From an uncultured Enterobacter sp. (GTDB taxonomy: Bacteria > Pseudomonadota > Gammaproteobacteria > Enterobacterales > Enterobacteriaceae): a stretch of 11,506 bases of DNA. Below the pieces are notes generated by a model, which ran no database searches, was not told the DNA's origin, and saw only the letters and a list, made by a program, of their open reading frames with translations. Positions 6,343 to 11,506 of this stretch are shown here, in pieces (the first letter of the stretch is position 1; every line of letters begins with the position of its first letter). Made by a program: the position numbers and the translations under genes. Location: NCBI GenBank assembly GCA_946477805.1, contig CAMKZP010000061.1, positions 1 to 11,506 of the forward strand. Reading direction: 5' to 3'.

Positions 6343-7693
6343 ATTTCCAGATCCGCATCGTATCGCTATCAGGCTCTGCGGGAGGTTTCGGACGCTTCGG
6401 CTGGGAGAGCGAATACCAGTCAAAGTGACGCGTCAGGTACATCACCGCGAAGAGTGCCGCCGCGAGAACCGCTGACCCCAGCAGCAGCGCGCTGTCTTCC
6501 GAGCGCAGCAGGAACCACATCACGACGTTTAGCCCCAACAGCGCCAGCACGAACAGCCCGCTGCGCTTCCAGCTTTTGAGCACGGCCTGCAGATACATTC
6601 CGTTCATCGCCGCCCCCACCAGGCTTGCGACGATCCAGGCGGGGGTAAACCCAATGTGCTCAGACAACGCCAGCAGCACCAGATAGAACAGCACCAGTGA
6701 AAGCCCCACCAGTAAATACTGCATCGGGTGCAGACGCAGCCCGGTCAGGGTTTCGAAGACAAAGAAAGCCATGAACGTCAGGGCAATCAGCAGGATGGCA
6801 TACTTCACCGCACGGTCGGTCAACTGATACTGGTCGGCTGGCGTCGCGACGGTCACGCTAAAAGCAGGGATTTCGCTCCATTGCGGGGAATCCTGCCCAC
6901 TGAACCAGCCCTCCATATTGTTCGCAAACCAGCTGCTCTGCCAGTTCGCCTGAAAGCCAGAATCACCAATTTTATGCGTCACCGGCAGATAGTTGCCCAT
7001 AAAGCCCGGATGCGGCCAGTTGCTGTTGAGGGTCATTTCACTGTTACGCCCTACGGGCACAACGGCAAAGCTGCCGGTTCCGGCCAGATTTAACGACATA
7101 TCCAGCGCAATGGTATCTGCCTCCAGCGCTTTGTCCGTCAGCGGAATATGAATGCCAGCAAGCGCCCCGTACACGCCCGAGCCCGGCTCTACGGTCGGGG
7201 TTTCACCGTTAATGTTTGCCACCTTCACCGTGCCGATTCCACGGGCATCACCCACGCCCACAGTGATAAACGGCTGTCCCAGGGTCATGGTTTCCCCCTT
7301 CAGCTGCGCCATTTTCTCCGTGCTGAACTGCGCTTTTATCTTCAGGTCGGTGTTCCAGATCTGGCCGTCATAGATGCCAATACTGCGAGACTCAACGCGC
7401 TGATTCCCGTCAACAAGCAGAGATTCAGGCAGAATGAAGTGTATGTAGCTTTTCTTATACTCGACCTTTTTTTCGTCCTCCAGCTTGTAAAAGATCTCCG
7501 TCACCGGAATAGCAATGAGCGGGCCGACCAGCTTTTGCGGTCCGCTGGTACTTTGACGAAGCGTGTTTTCAACGTCGTTGCGGTAGCTCTCTCGCTCCGC
7601 AATCAGGTTGCTGACCATAAATAGCGGAACTAACAGCAGCAGAATGCACCCCAGCAGGGTGCTCACTTTCCAGAACAGGGGGGATTTCATCAT
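6341..7693 (-). CDS. creD: Inner-membrane protein CreD
   Basis: Inner-membrane protein of the CreBC regulon, linked in enterobacteria and relatives to envelope integrity and colicin E2 tolerance when overproduced; its molecular activity is not known. It has 450 residues, the same as E. coli. An N-terminal membrane segment (about 8-28, WKVSTLLGCILLLLVPLFMV) is followed by a large soluble domain of about 260 residues, with conserved STSGPQKLVGPLIAIPVTE, VGDARGIG and GRNSEMTLNSNWPHPGF motifs. The C-terminal third has several closely spaced membrane helices, including YAILLIALTFMAFFVFETL and MQYLLVGLSLVLFYLVLLAL. The protein ends RIWK. AAGGAG precedes tandem ATG codons at 7693 and 7690; either could start. 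A CreB box lies about 60 bp upstream. The gene is intact, but its activator's partner kinase creC is broken. Confidence 0.96.
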   Translation of the reverse strand: MMKSPLFWKVSTLLGCILLLLVPLFMVSNLIAERESYRNDVENTLRQSTSGPQKLVGPLIAIPVTEIFYKLEDEKKVEYKKSYIHFILPESLLVDGNQRVESRSIGIYDGQIWNTDLKIKAQFSTEKMAQLKGETMTLGQPFITVGVGDARGIGTVKVANINGETPTVEPGSGVYGALAGIHIPLTDKALEADTIALDMSLNLAGTGSFAVVPVGRNSEMTLNSNWPHPGFMGNYLPVTHKIGDSGFQANWQSSWFANNMEGWFSGQDSPQWSEIPAFSVTVATPADQYQLTDRAVKYAILLIALTFMAFFVFETLTGLRLHPMQYLLVGLSLVLFYLVLLALSEHIGFTPAWIVASLVGAAMNGMYLQAVLKSWKRSGLFVLALLGLNVVMWFLLRSEDSALLLGSAVLAAALFAVMYLTRHFDWYSLSQPKRPKPPAEPDSDTMRIWK

Positions 7694-7749
7694 TACGTCT
7701 CCTTTGTGATGAGGAGAGCGTAGCGGGGCTATGTGGGGCCAGTTTGAAG

Positions 7750-8094
7750 CTATGTGAAGTGACGGTGAAGTGTCAGCGTGGCGGTTACGCCCCCTTCGTC
7801 CCGATTCTGCAACGTAATGCTCCCCTGGTGCAAACGGGCAACCTCCTGAACAAAGGCCAGCCCAAGCCCGCTGCTCTTCACTCCGTTGCTGCGCGGAAGG
7901 GAATAAAAGCGTTCAAAAACCCGCGCCAGGGCGTAATCCGGGATCCCGCTCCCGCTATCGGCCACCGTAAGCAGGACCTGAGCCTCTGCCTCACGCGCCG
8001 TCAGCGCAATTTCCCCGCCGGGCGGCGTGAAGTCGATGGCGTTATCCAGCAAATTACCCAGCGCCTGCTCGAGCAGCTCGGGATCCCCCGCCAC
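7750..8094 (-). CDS. creC: creC fragment 2: ATP-binding (HATPase) domain
   Basis: The 114-codon remainder from the first in-frame GTG (8092-8094), five codons after the stop. It carries a nearly complete HATPase_c domain: N-box LGNLLDNAIDFTPPGG, DSGSGIPDYAL, RVFERFYSLPRSNG and SSGLGLAFVQEVARLHQG, ending LHRHFT. No ribosome binding site precedes the GTG, so separate translation is doubtful. Listed as the downstream half of the broken gene, not as an independent gene. Confidence 0.4.
   Translation of the reverse strand: MAGDPELLEQALGNLLDNAIDFTPPGGEIALTAREAEAQVLLTVADSGSGIPDYALARVFERFYSLPRSNGVKSSGLGLAFVQEVARLHQGSITLQNRDEGGVTATLTLHRHFT
7754..7769 (-). promoter_or_regulatory. CreB binding site (cre tag) upstream of creD
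   Basis: The minus strand reads TTCAC-CGTCAC-TTCAC, an exact match to the known CreB recognition sequence TTCAC-N6-TTCAC. It lies 61-76 bp upstream of the creD start and within the last codons of creC (Leu-His-Arg-His-Phe-Thr-stop). It therefore serves as both coding sequence and operator. This placement fits CreB-dependent activation of creD, the best known target of the system. Confidence 0.85.
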
Positions 8095-8109
8095 GCACAG
8101 AGAGAGGCT

Positions 8110-9174
8110 TTAGCTCGTCAGCGTCATGTTCTTCGCCAGCAGAGCCGCCGAACGCGCATCGGCCAGGCGAGCAAAAAGCCGGTCGACGTCAACGCCGACC
8201 GGCACAATCTCCACCCGATTTTCAAGCCGCGCCTGGGCAAGCAGTTTTTCGACCAGCGTCTGCATGCGCGCGTTTTGCACCAGAATATTGTCGATAAACC
8301 GCCCGGCAACCTGCGCAGGTGGCCGCTCGCTAAGGATCTCAGCCGCGCCGCGAATAGCGGCAAGCGGGCTTTTCAGCTCGTGTGTGAGGGCGTGAACATA
8401 GTGCTCAATGTAGTTTTTCCCTTCGAGGCGAATACGCATATTTTCCAGCGCCTGCGCCAGCTTGCGCAGTTCGCTGCTGCCGGGGTTGGGAAGCGGGAGA
8501 GGCGTATCGGTAGTCACCGAGTCGGCGTAGCGCGCTAAGGTCCCGATGGAACGGTTGATCCACCAGACCACGGCCAGGCCAATCAGCAGGGCAATGCCGA
8601 GCAGCGCCCCGCCCGCCCACAGGATCCGTCGTTCGCTGCGGTGGACAACCGGCGCCATCGCGCTGTTCGGTTTGCCTACCGACAGCACGCCAACAATCTC
8701 GCCGCGATCCACAACCGGCGCGGCAACGTACATCACCGTGCTCTGCGGATCGTCAGGGTTGCTCCGGGTACTGCGCGCACCGTATTTCCCGCGAAGCGTC
8801 AGCCAGACGTCGTTCCAGCGGGAGTAATCTTTTCCCACGGCCTGACCGGCGGAATCAAACACCACCCAGCCCCGGGCATCCGTCATATAGACGTGATACT
8901 CGTTACGTACTTTTTGAATGCCGCCGATATTGGCGCGAAGCGGACGCTGATGAAGCTGTGAAAAGGCCTGCGCCAGCTTGCCCTGCTGCGCGTTGCCCGA
9001 GAGCAGATCGTCACGCCCGACTTCGGCCAGTAAAGTCGCGGTATCGATTAACGTGCCCTCTGTTGCCCCACGCACGCCGGGCTTCACCTCCTGGACAAAG
9101 ATCGACAGCACAAACCATGCGGCGATGGCCACAATCAGGAAGTACCCCAGCAGCAGCCGCATGCCAATGCGCAT
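8110..9174 (-). CDS. creC: creC fragment 1: sensor, HAMP and histidine domains
   Basis: The 354-codon product that would be made before the premature TAA. It keeps the membrane anchor, the Cache-like periplasmic domain (VYMTDARGWVVFDSAGQAVGKDYS, VMYVAAPVVDRGEIVGVLSVGKPN), the second membrane helix (ILWAGGALLGIALLIGLAVVWW), and the dimerisation/H-box region up to LENRVEIVPVGVDVDRLFARL. It lacks all ATP-binding motifs. Such a product might still insert in the membrane and dimerise, but could not phosphorylate His265 by itself (inference). Confidence 0.65.
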   Translation of the reverse strand: MRIGMRLLLGYFLIVAIAAWFVLSIFVQEVKPGVRGATEGTLIDTATLLAEVGRDDLLSGNAQQGKLAQAFSQLHQRPLRANIGGIQKVRNEYHVYMTDARGWVVFDSAGQAVGKDYSRWNDVWLTLRGKYGARSTRSNPDDPQSTVMYVAAPVVDRGEIVGVLSVGKPNSAMAPVVHRSERRILWAGGALLGIALLIGLAVVWWINRSIGTLARYADSVTTDTPLPLPNPGSSELRKLAQALENMRIRLEGKNYIEHYVHALTHELKSPLAAIRGAAEILSERPPAQVAGRFIDNILVQNARMQTLVEKLLAQARLENRVEIVPVGVDVDRLFARLADARSAALLAKNMTLTS

Positions 9175-9863
9175 CAGTAAAGCCCCAGGCTATAGCCCAT
9201 ACCGCGGTGGGTACTGATGGGCGAAAGTTCATCGTTCACCAGCCGCAGTTTCGCGCGCAGGGTTTTGATGTGGGTATCCACGGTGCGATCGAAACTGTCG
9301 CCGTCGTCACCCCACACTTTATCCATTAGCTGCTGGCGTGAAAACACGCGCCCCGGTGCCTGCAACAGCGTTTTGAGTAGCAGAAACTCGTAGCGGGTCA
9401 GCGGCAGGGGTTCCCCGCACCAGCTAATGCGGGCGGCCGGCTCGTTGAGCTCAAACTGCCCGATGCGGACGATGTCAGACGGCGCGGCTGATTTTTGCAT
9501 CCGCCGTAAAATTGTTCTTACGCGGGCGCACACTTCCCGCGGGGAGAAAGGCTTGGCGACGTAGTCGTCAGCGCCCATTTCCAGGCCAAGCAGCTTATCC
9601 ACCTCGTCGCTGCGCGCCGTCAGGAACAGTACCGGCAGCGACGGATGCTGCGCCAGAAGCTGACGGCACAGCTCAAAACCGCTGATGTCCGGCAGCCCGA
9701 CGTCCAGGATAGCGAGCGCCGGAACCTGCCGCCGCGCCTCCTCCAGCACGGGTAAACCGCGCTCAAACGCTTTTACCGCAAACCCTTCCTGCTGAAGCAT
9801 GTAGATAAGCGTGTCGGCGATACTGGTTTCGTCTTCAACCAGCCAGACCACAGGTTGTTGCAT
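9174..9863 (-). CDS. creB: Response regulator CreB
   Basis: OmpR/PhoB-family transcription factor partnered with CreC; it binds TTCAC repeats and activates creD and a few metabolic genes. It has 229 residues, equal to E. coli. The receiver domain has acidic residues Glu10/Asp11, phospho-acceptor Asp54 (AILDVGLPDISG), Thr82 and Lys104 (YVAKPFSPRE). The DNA-binding domain has LTRYEFLLLKTLLQAPG, SFDRTVDTHIKTLRAKL and the wing motif HRGMGYSLG. It starts 13 bp after creA and its TGA overlaps the creC ATG by one base (TGATG), so creB and creC are translationally coupled. It is intact, but with creC truncated any phosphorylation would have to come from acetyl phosphate or another kinase (inference). 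Confidence 0.97.
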   Translation of the reverse strand: MQQPVVWLVEDETSIADTLIYMLQQEGFAVKAFERGLPVLEEARRQVPALAILDVGLPDISGFELCRQLLAQHPSLPVLFLTARSDEVDKLLGLEMGADDYVAKPFSPREVCARVRTILRRMQKSAAPSDIVRIGQFELNEPAARISWCGEPLPLTRYEFLLLKTLLQAPGRVFSRQQLMDKVWGDDGDSFDRTVDTHIKTLRAKLRLVNDELSPISTHRGMGYSLGLY

Positions 9864-9876
9864 GATTCATCCCCGA

Positions 9877-10347
9877 TCAGTGCCACGGCATAATCGGCAC
9901 GGCGCTGATGGCGTTTTTCGGTGAACCTTCTACCACTTTGTCGGAATAGGCCAGGTACGCCAGGGTATTGCGTTTGGCATCATAAAAACGCACCACCTGC
10001 AGCTTTTTGAAGACCAGCGAGGTCCGTTTCTGGAACACCACGTCGCCCTGCGCCTTGCCGTTTTTGATTTTATCGCTCAGCTCAACCGGGCCCACCTGCT
10101 GGCAGGAAATGGCCGCGTCTGACGTGTCTTCCGCCAGCCCCAGGCCGCCTTTAATTCCACCCGTTTTCGCCCGGCTGACGTAGCAGGTGACGTTTTTCAC
10201 GTCCGGATCGTCGAAGGCTTCCACCACGATTTTATGGTCAGGGCCGAACACTTTAAACACGGTATCGACGGAGCCGATCTGCTCCGCATGGGCCGCGCGC
10301 CCTGCCAGCAGCATGAGCGCGGTGAAGATCAAAGTCTTGTATTTCAT
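9877..10347 (-). CDS. creA: CreA, secreted protein of unknown function
   Basis: First gene of creABCD. It has 156 residues against 157 in E. coli. A typical signal peptide is visible: charged MKYK, a hydrophobic core TLIFTALMLLAG, and the cleavage motif AHA before Glu22. The mature protein is therefore periplasmic. The conserved CreA-family core follows, with GPDHKIVVEAFDDPDVKNV, CYVSRAKTGGIKGGLGLAED, SLVFKKLQVVRFYDAKRN and AYSDKVVEGSPKNAISAVP. Two cysteines (NVTCYV and ISCQQV) could form a disulfide. The biochemical role is unknown. It is divergent from rob; no TTCAC-type CreB box was seen before it, and no strong promoter could be fixed. creB follows after 13 bp, so creA-creB-creC probably form one transcript. 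Confidence 0.95.
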   Translation of the reverse strand: MKYKTLIFTALMLLAGRAAHAEQIGSVDTVFKVFGPDHKIVVEAFDDPDVKNVTCYVSRAKTGGIKGGLGLAEDTSDAAISCQQVGPVELSDKIKNGKAQGDVVFQKRTSLVFKKLQVVRFYDAKRNTLAYLAYSDKVVEGSPKNAISAVPIMPWH

Positions 10348-10443
10348 ATTGTTACCATTCTTTAAAATTACACGGGGGGATTATTCAACACCCTGGACAA
10401 AAAGGTAGCAAGATCACAGGATTAGAATATATCCGCCGATAAT

Positions 10444-10459
10444 GTGCTTCAAAAAGCAC
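10444..10459. repeat. Small inverted repeat in creA-rob intergenic region
   Basis: GTGCTT-CAAA-AAGCAC is a perfect 6-bp inverted repeat with a 4-nt loop, in the 211-bp AT-rich gap between the divergent creA and rob. It has no T tract on either side, so it is not a standard terminator. Position suggests a possible regulatory site or a leader hairpin; function unknown. Confidence 0.5.
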
Positions 10460-10501
10460 TAATGCGCAAAAAAAACACCGAATGCTAAAACATCAAAAAA
10501 T

Positions 10502-10509
10502 GCTATTAT
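10502..10509 (+). promoter_or_regulatory. Candidate rob promoter (extended -10)
   Basis: GCTATTAT, preceded by T at 10501, gives TGC-TATTAT, an extended -10 box pointing to rob about 50 bp upstream of its ATG. No good -35 is present at 17 bp, which an extended -10 promoter can tolerate. In E. coli rob is negatively autoregulated and repressed by MarA/SoxS through a marbox near the promoter; I could not locate a convincing marbox here. Confidence 0.45.
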
Positions 10510-10558
10510 CCGCTAACCTGTTATCAGGCACCTGCTGTTTTAAGGATGAGGATAGTAT

Positions 10559-11428
10559 ATGGATCAAACTGGAATTATTCCCGACCTGCTAACCAGGCTG
10601 GAAGGTCATCTCGACCAGCCTTTGTCACTGGATAATGTGGCGGCCAAAGCGGGCTATTCCAAGTGGCATCTGCAAAGGATGTTCAAGGATGTTACCGGTC
10701 ATGCCATCGGTGCCTATATTCGCGCACGTCGTTTATCAAAGTCCGCCGTCGCGCTGCGCCTGACCGCGCGTCCGATTCTGGATATTGCGCTTCAGTACCG
10801 TTTCGATTCGCAGCAAACCTTCACCCGCGCCTTTAAAAAACAGTTCTCGTTGACGCCAGCGCTCTATCGCCGCTCGCCGGACTGGAGCTCGTTTGGCATG
10901 CGTCCGCCGCTTCGCCTGGGCGAGTTCGCGATGCCGAAATATGAAATGGTCACGCTGCCGGAAACCCATCTGATCGGCACGACGCAGAGCTACTCCTGCT
11001 CTCTGGAGCAGATCTCCGAGTTCCGCCATCAGATGCGCGTCCAGTTCTGGCGCGATTTCCTGAGCCATGCACCGGCGATCCCGCCGATTCTGTACGGTCT
11101 GAATGAATCACACCCAAGCCATGAGAAAGACGACGAGCAGGAGGTATTTTATACCACCGCGCTCACGCCTGAGATGGCGAACGGCTACATTCAGGGCTCA
11201 AAACCGGTCGTGCTGGAAGGCGGAGAATACGCCATGTTCTCTTATGAGGGGCTGGGAACGGGGGTTCAGGAATTTATCCTGACCGTCTACGGGACCTGCA
11301 TGCCAATGCTGAACCTCAATCGCCGTAAAGGTCAGGATATCGAGCGCTACTATCCGGCCAGCGACGTGAAGCCGGAGGAAGGCCCGATCGAACTGCGCAT
11401 GGAATTCTTAATTCCGATACGTCGTTAA
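10559..11428 (+). CDS. rob: Right-origin-binding transcription factor Rob
   Basis: AraC/XylS-family activator of the mar/sox/rob regulon (efflux, solvent, bile and superoxide tolerance); it also binds the right side of oriC in E. coli. It has 289 residues, identical to the E. coli length. The N-terminal part (about 8-106) holds two helix-turn-helix units: SLDNVAAKAGYSKWHLQRMFK and ILDIALQYRFDSQQTFTRAFKKQF. The C-terminal part (about 121-289) is the GyrI-like effector domain with LIGTTQSYSCSLEQISEF, DDEQEVFYTTAL and GEYAMFSYEGLGTGVQEFI. The ATG at 10559 follows AGGATGAGGAT, and gives the family N-terminus MDQ-GII. The gene is intact. Its TAA shares bases with the gpmB stop on the other strand. 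Confidence 0.98.
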   Translation: MDQTGIIPDLLTRLEGHLDQPLSLDNVAAKAGYSKWHLQRMFKDVTGHAIGAYIRARRLSKSAVALRLTARPILDIALQYRFDSQQTFTRAFKKQFSLTPALYRRSPDWSSFGMRPPLRLGEFAMPKYEMVTLPETHLIGTTQSYSCSLEQISEFRHQMRVQFWRDFLSHAPAIPPILYGLNESHPSHEKDDEQEVFYTTALTPEMANGYIQGSKPVVLEGGEYAMFSYEGLGTGVQEFILTVYGTCMPMLNLNRRKGQDIERYYPASDVKPEEGPIELRMEFLIPIRR

Positions 11429-11506
11429 CGCTGCAGTTCGTCCAGCGCAGGGGCATCGAGATGCGAAATGTCCCCTGCCATCTCTACCACCCAACCCGAC
11501 GCCAGC
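11425..11506 (-). CDS. gpmB: Phosphoglycerate mutase-like protein GpmB, 3' end (cut by window edge)
   Basis: Twenty-six C-terminal codons and the TAA stop (11425-11427) of a minus-strand gene whose start lies beyond the window. The visible end LASGWVVEMAGDISHLDAPA-LDELQR matches the C-terminus of E. coli GpmB (YtjC), a histidine-phosphatase superfamily protein annotated as a probable phosphoglycerate mutase. Catalytic residues are outside the window. The gene is convergent with rob and the two stop codons overlap in the palindrome TTAA, as tail-to-tail neighbours. The product name follows from the C-terminal match and the conserved rob-gpmB neighbourhood. Confidence 0.9.
   Translation of the reverse strand, partial: LASGWVVEMAGDISHLDAPALDELQR

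Larger units (their letters stand above)
7750..9174 (-). pseudogene. creC: Sensor histidine kinase CreC with in-frame premature stop
   Basis: CreC is the membrane sensor kinase that phosphorylates CreB. The frame from ATG 9174 to TAG 7750 has exactly 474 codons plus stop, the E. coli length, with one internal TAA at codon 355 (8110-8112). Before the stop: membrane helix about 7-27, periplasmic sensor about 28-182, second helix about 184-206, HAMP linker, and the H-box HALTHELKSPLAAIRG with phospho-acceptor His265. After it, in the same frame: N-box ALGNLLDNAIDF, G1 box DSGSGIPD, F box RVFERFYSLPR and G2 box SSGLGLAF. Termination thus leaves the dimerisation/histidine domain but removes the ATP-binding domain, so the truncated product cannot autophosphorylate alone. 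The start overlaps the creB stop by 1 nt. The stop is a single-codon substitution without frameshift: a nonsense mutation or a single-base sequence error. Confidence 0.87.

Noticed and set aside
5806..6423. Minus-strand open frame (205 codons) opposite arcA
   Set aside because: Shadow of a very strongly conserved plus-strand gene and running through a terminator; no domain seen.
8110..8112. Programmed read-through or recoding of the creC TAA
   Set aside because: No recoding signal or selenocysteine context (which would need TGA) is visible, and orthologues are a single uninterrupted frame.
7744..8538. Plus-strand open frame (264 codons) opposite creC
   Set aside because: Antisense shadow; the minus strand carries all kinase motifs in frame on both sides of the stop.
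10454..10473. Possible marbox (GCAC followed by GCAAA) upstream of rob
   Set aside because: Several consensus positions mismatch; too weak to list as a site.

Overview
The window looks like chromosomal DNA of a member of the Enterobacteriaceae close to Enterobacter, Lelliottia or Leclercia. Every gene is recognisably orthologous to Escherichia coli, but protein divergence is too large for E. coli itself. The gene order matches the segment at the E. coli coordinate origin, read backwards: thrC, thrB, thrA, thrL, yjtD, yjjY, arcA, creD, creC, creB, creA, rob, gpmB. No mobile element, CRISPR array, tRNA or foreign-looking gene is visible. Species identity is inferred from remembered protein similarity only.

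Positions 1-4122 (minus strand) hold the threonine operon: promoter, 22-codon leader peptide thrL, attenuator, thrA, thrB and the 5' part of thrC. ThrA (aspartokinase I/homoserine dehydrogenase I), ThrB (homoserine kinase) and ThrC (threonine synthase) take aspartate to threonine. The notable feature is that thrA is interrupted. A perfect 67-nt palindrome (33-bp arms, 1-nt centre, 2763-2829) replaces part of the regulatory domain. It brings in one in-frame TAA, while the frame before and after is kept. It looks like a template-switch mutation in which the sequence on one side was copied as its own reverse complement.

Positions 4123-6342 carry yjtD (SPOUT RNA methyltransferase, minus), a 635-bp AT-rich intergenic region with the small conserved ORF yjjY (minus) and the arcA promoter/leader (plus), including an FNR-like site, and then arcA (plus), the response regulator of respiratory control. 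A bidirectional terminator separates arcA from the convergent creD.

Positions 6341-10347 (minus) are the creABCD cluster: periplasmic CreA, response regulator CreB, sensor kinase CreC and membrane protein CreD. creC is also interrupted, by a single in-frame TAA at codon 355 between the phospho-acceptor histidine and the ATP-binding domain; the total length is otherwise exactly the normal 474 codons. A textbook CreB binding site (TTCAC-N6-TTCAC) lies in the last codons of creC, just upstream of creD. If both lesions are real, this strain has lost normal ThrA and CreC function.

Positions 10348-11506 contain the divergent creA/rob intergenic region, rob (plus; AraC-family regulator of antibiotic, solvent and superoxide tolerance) and the 3' end of gpmB (minus), whose stop codon overlaps that of rob.

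I found no undescribed biological system. The strongest signals are the palindrome-generated thrA break and the nonsense codon in creC.
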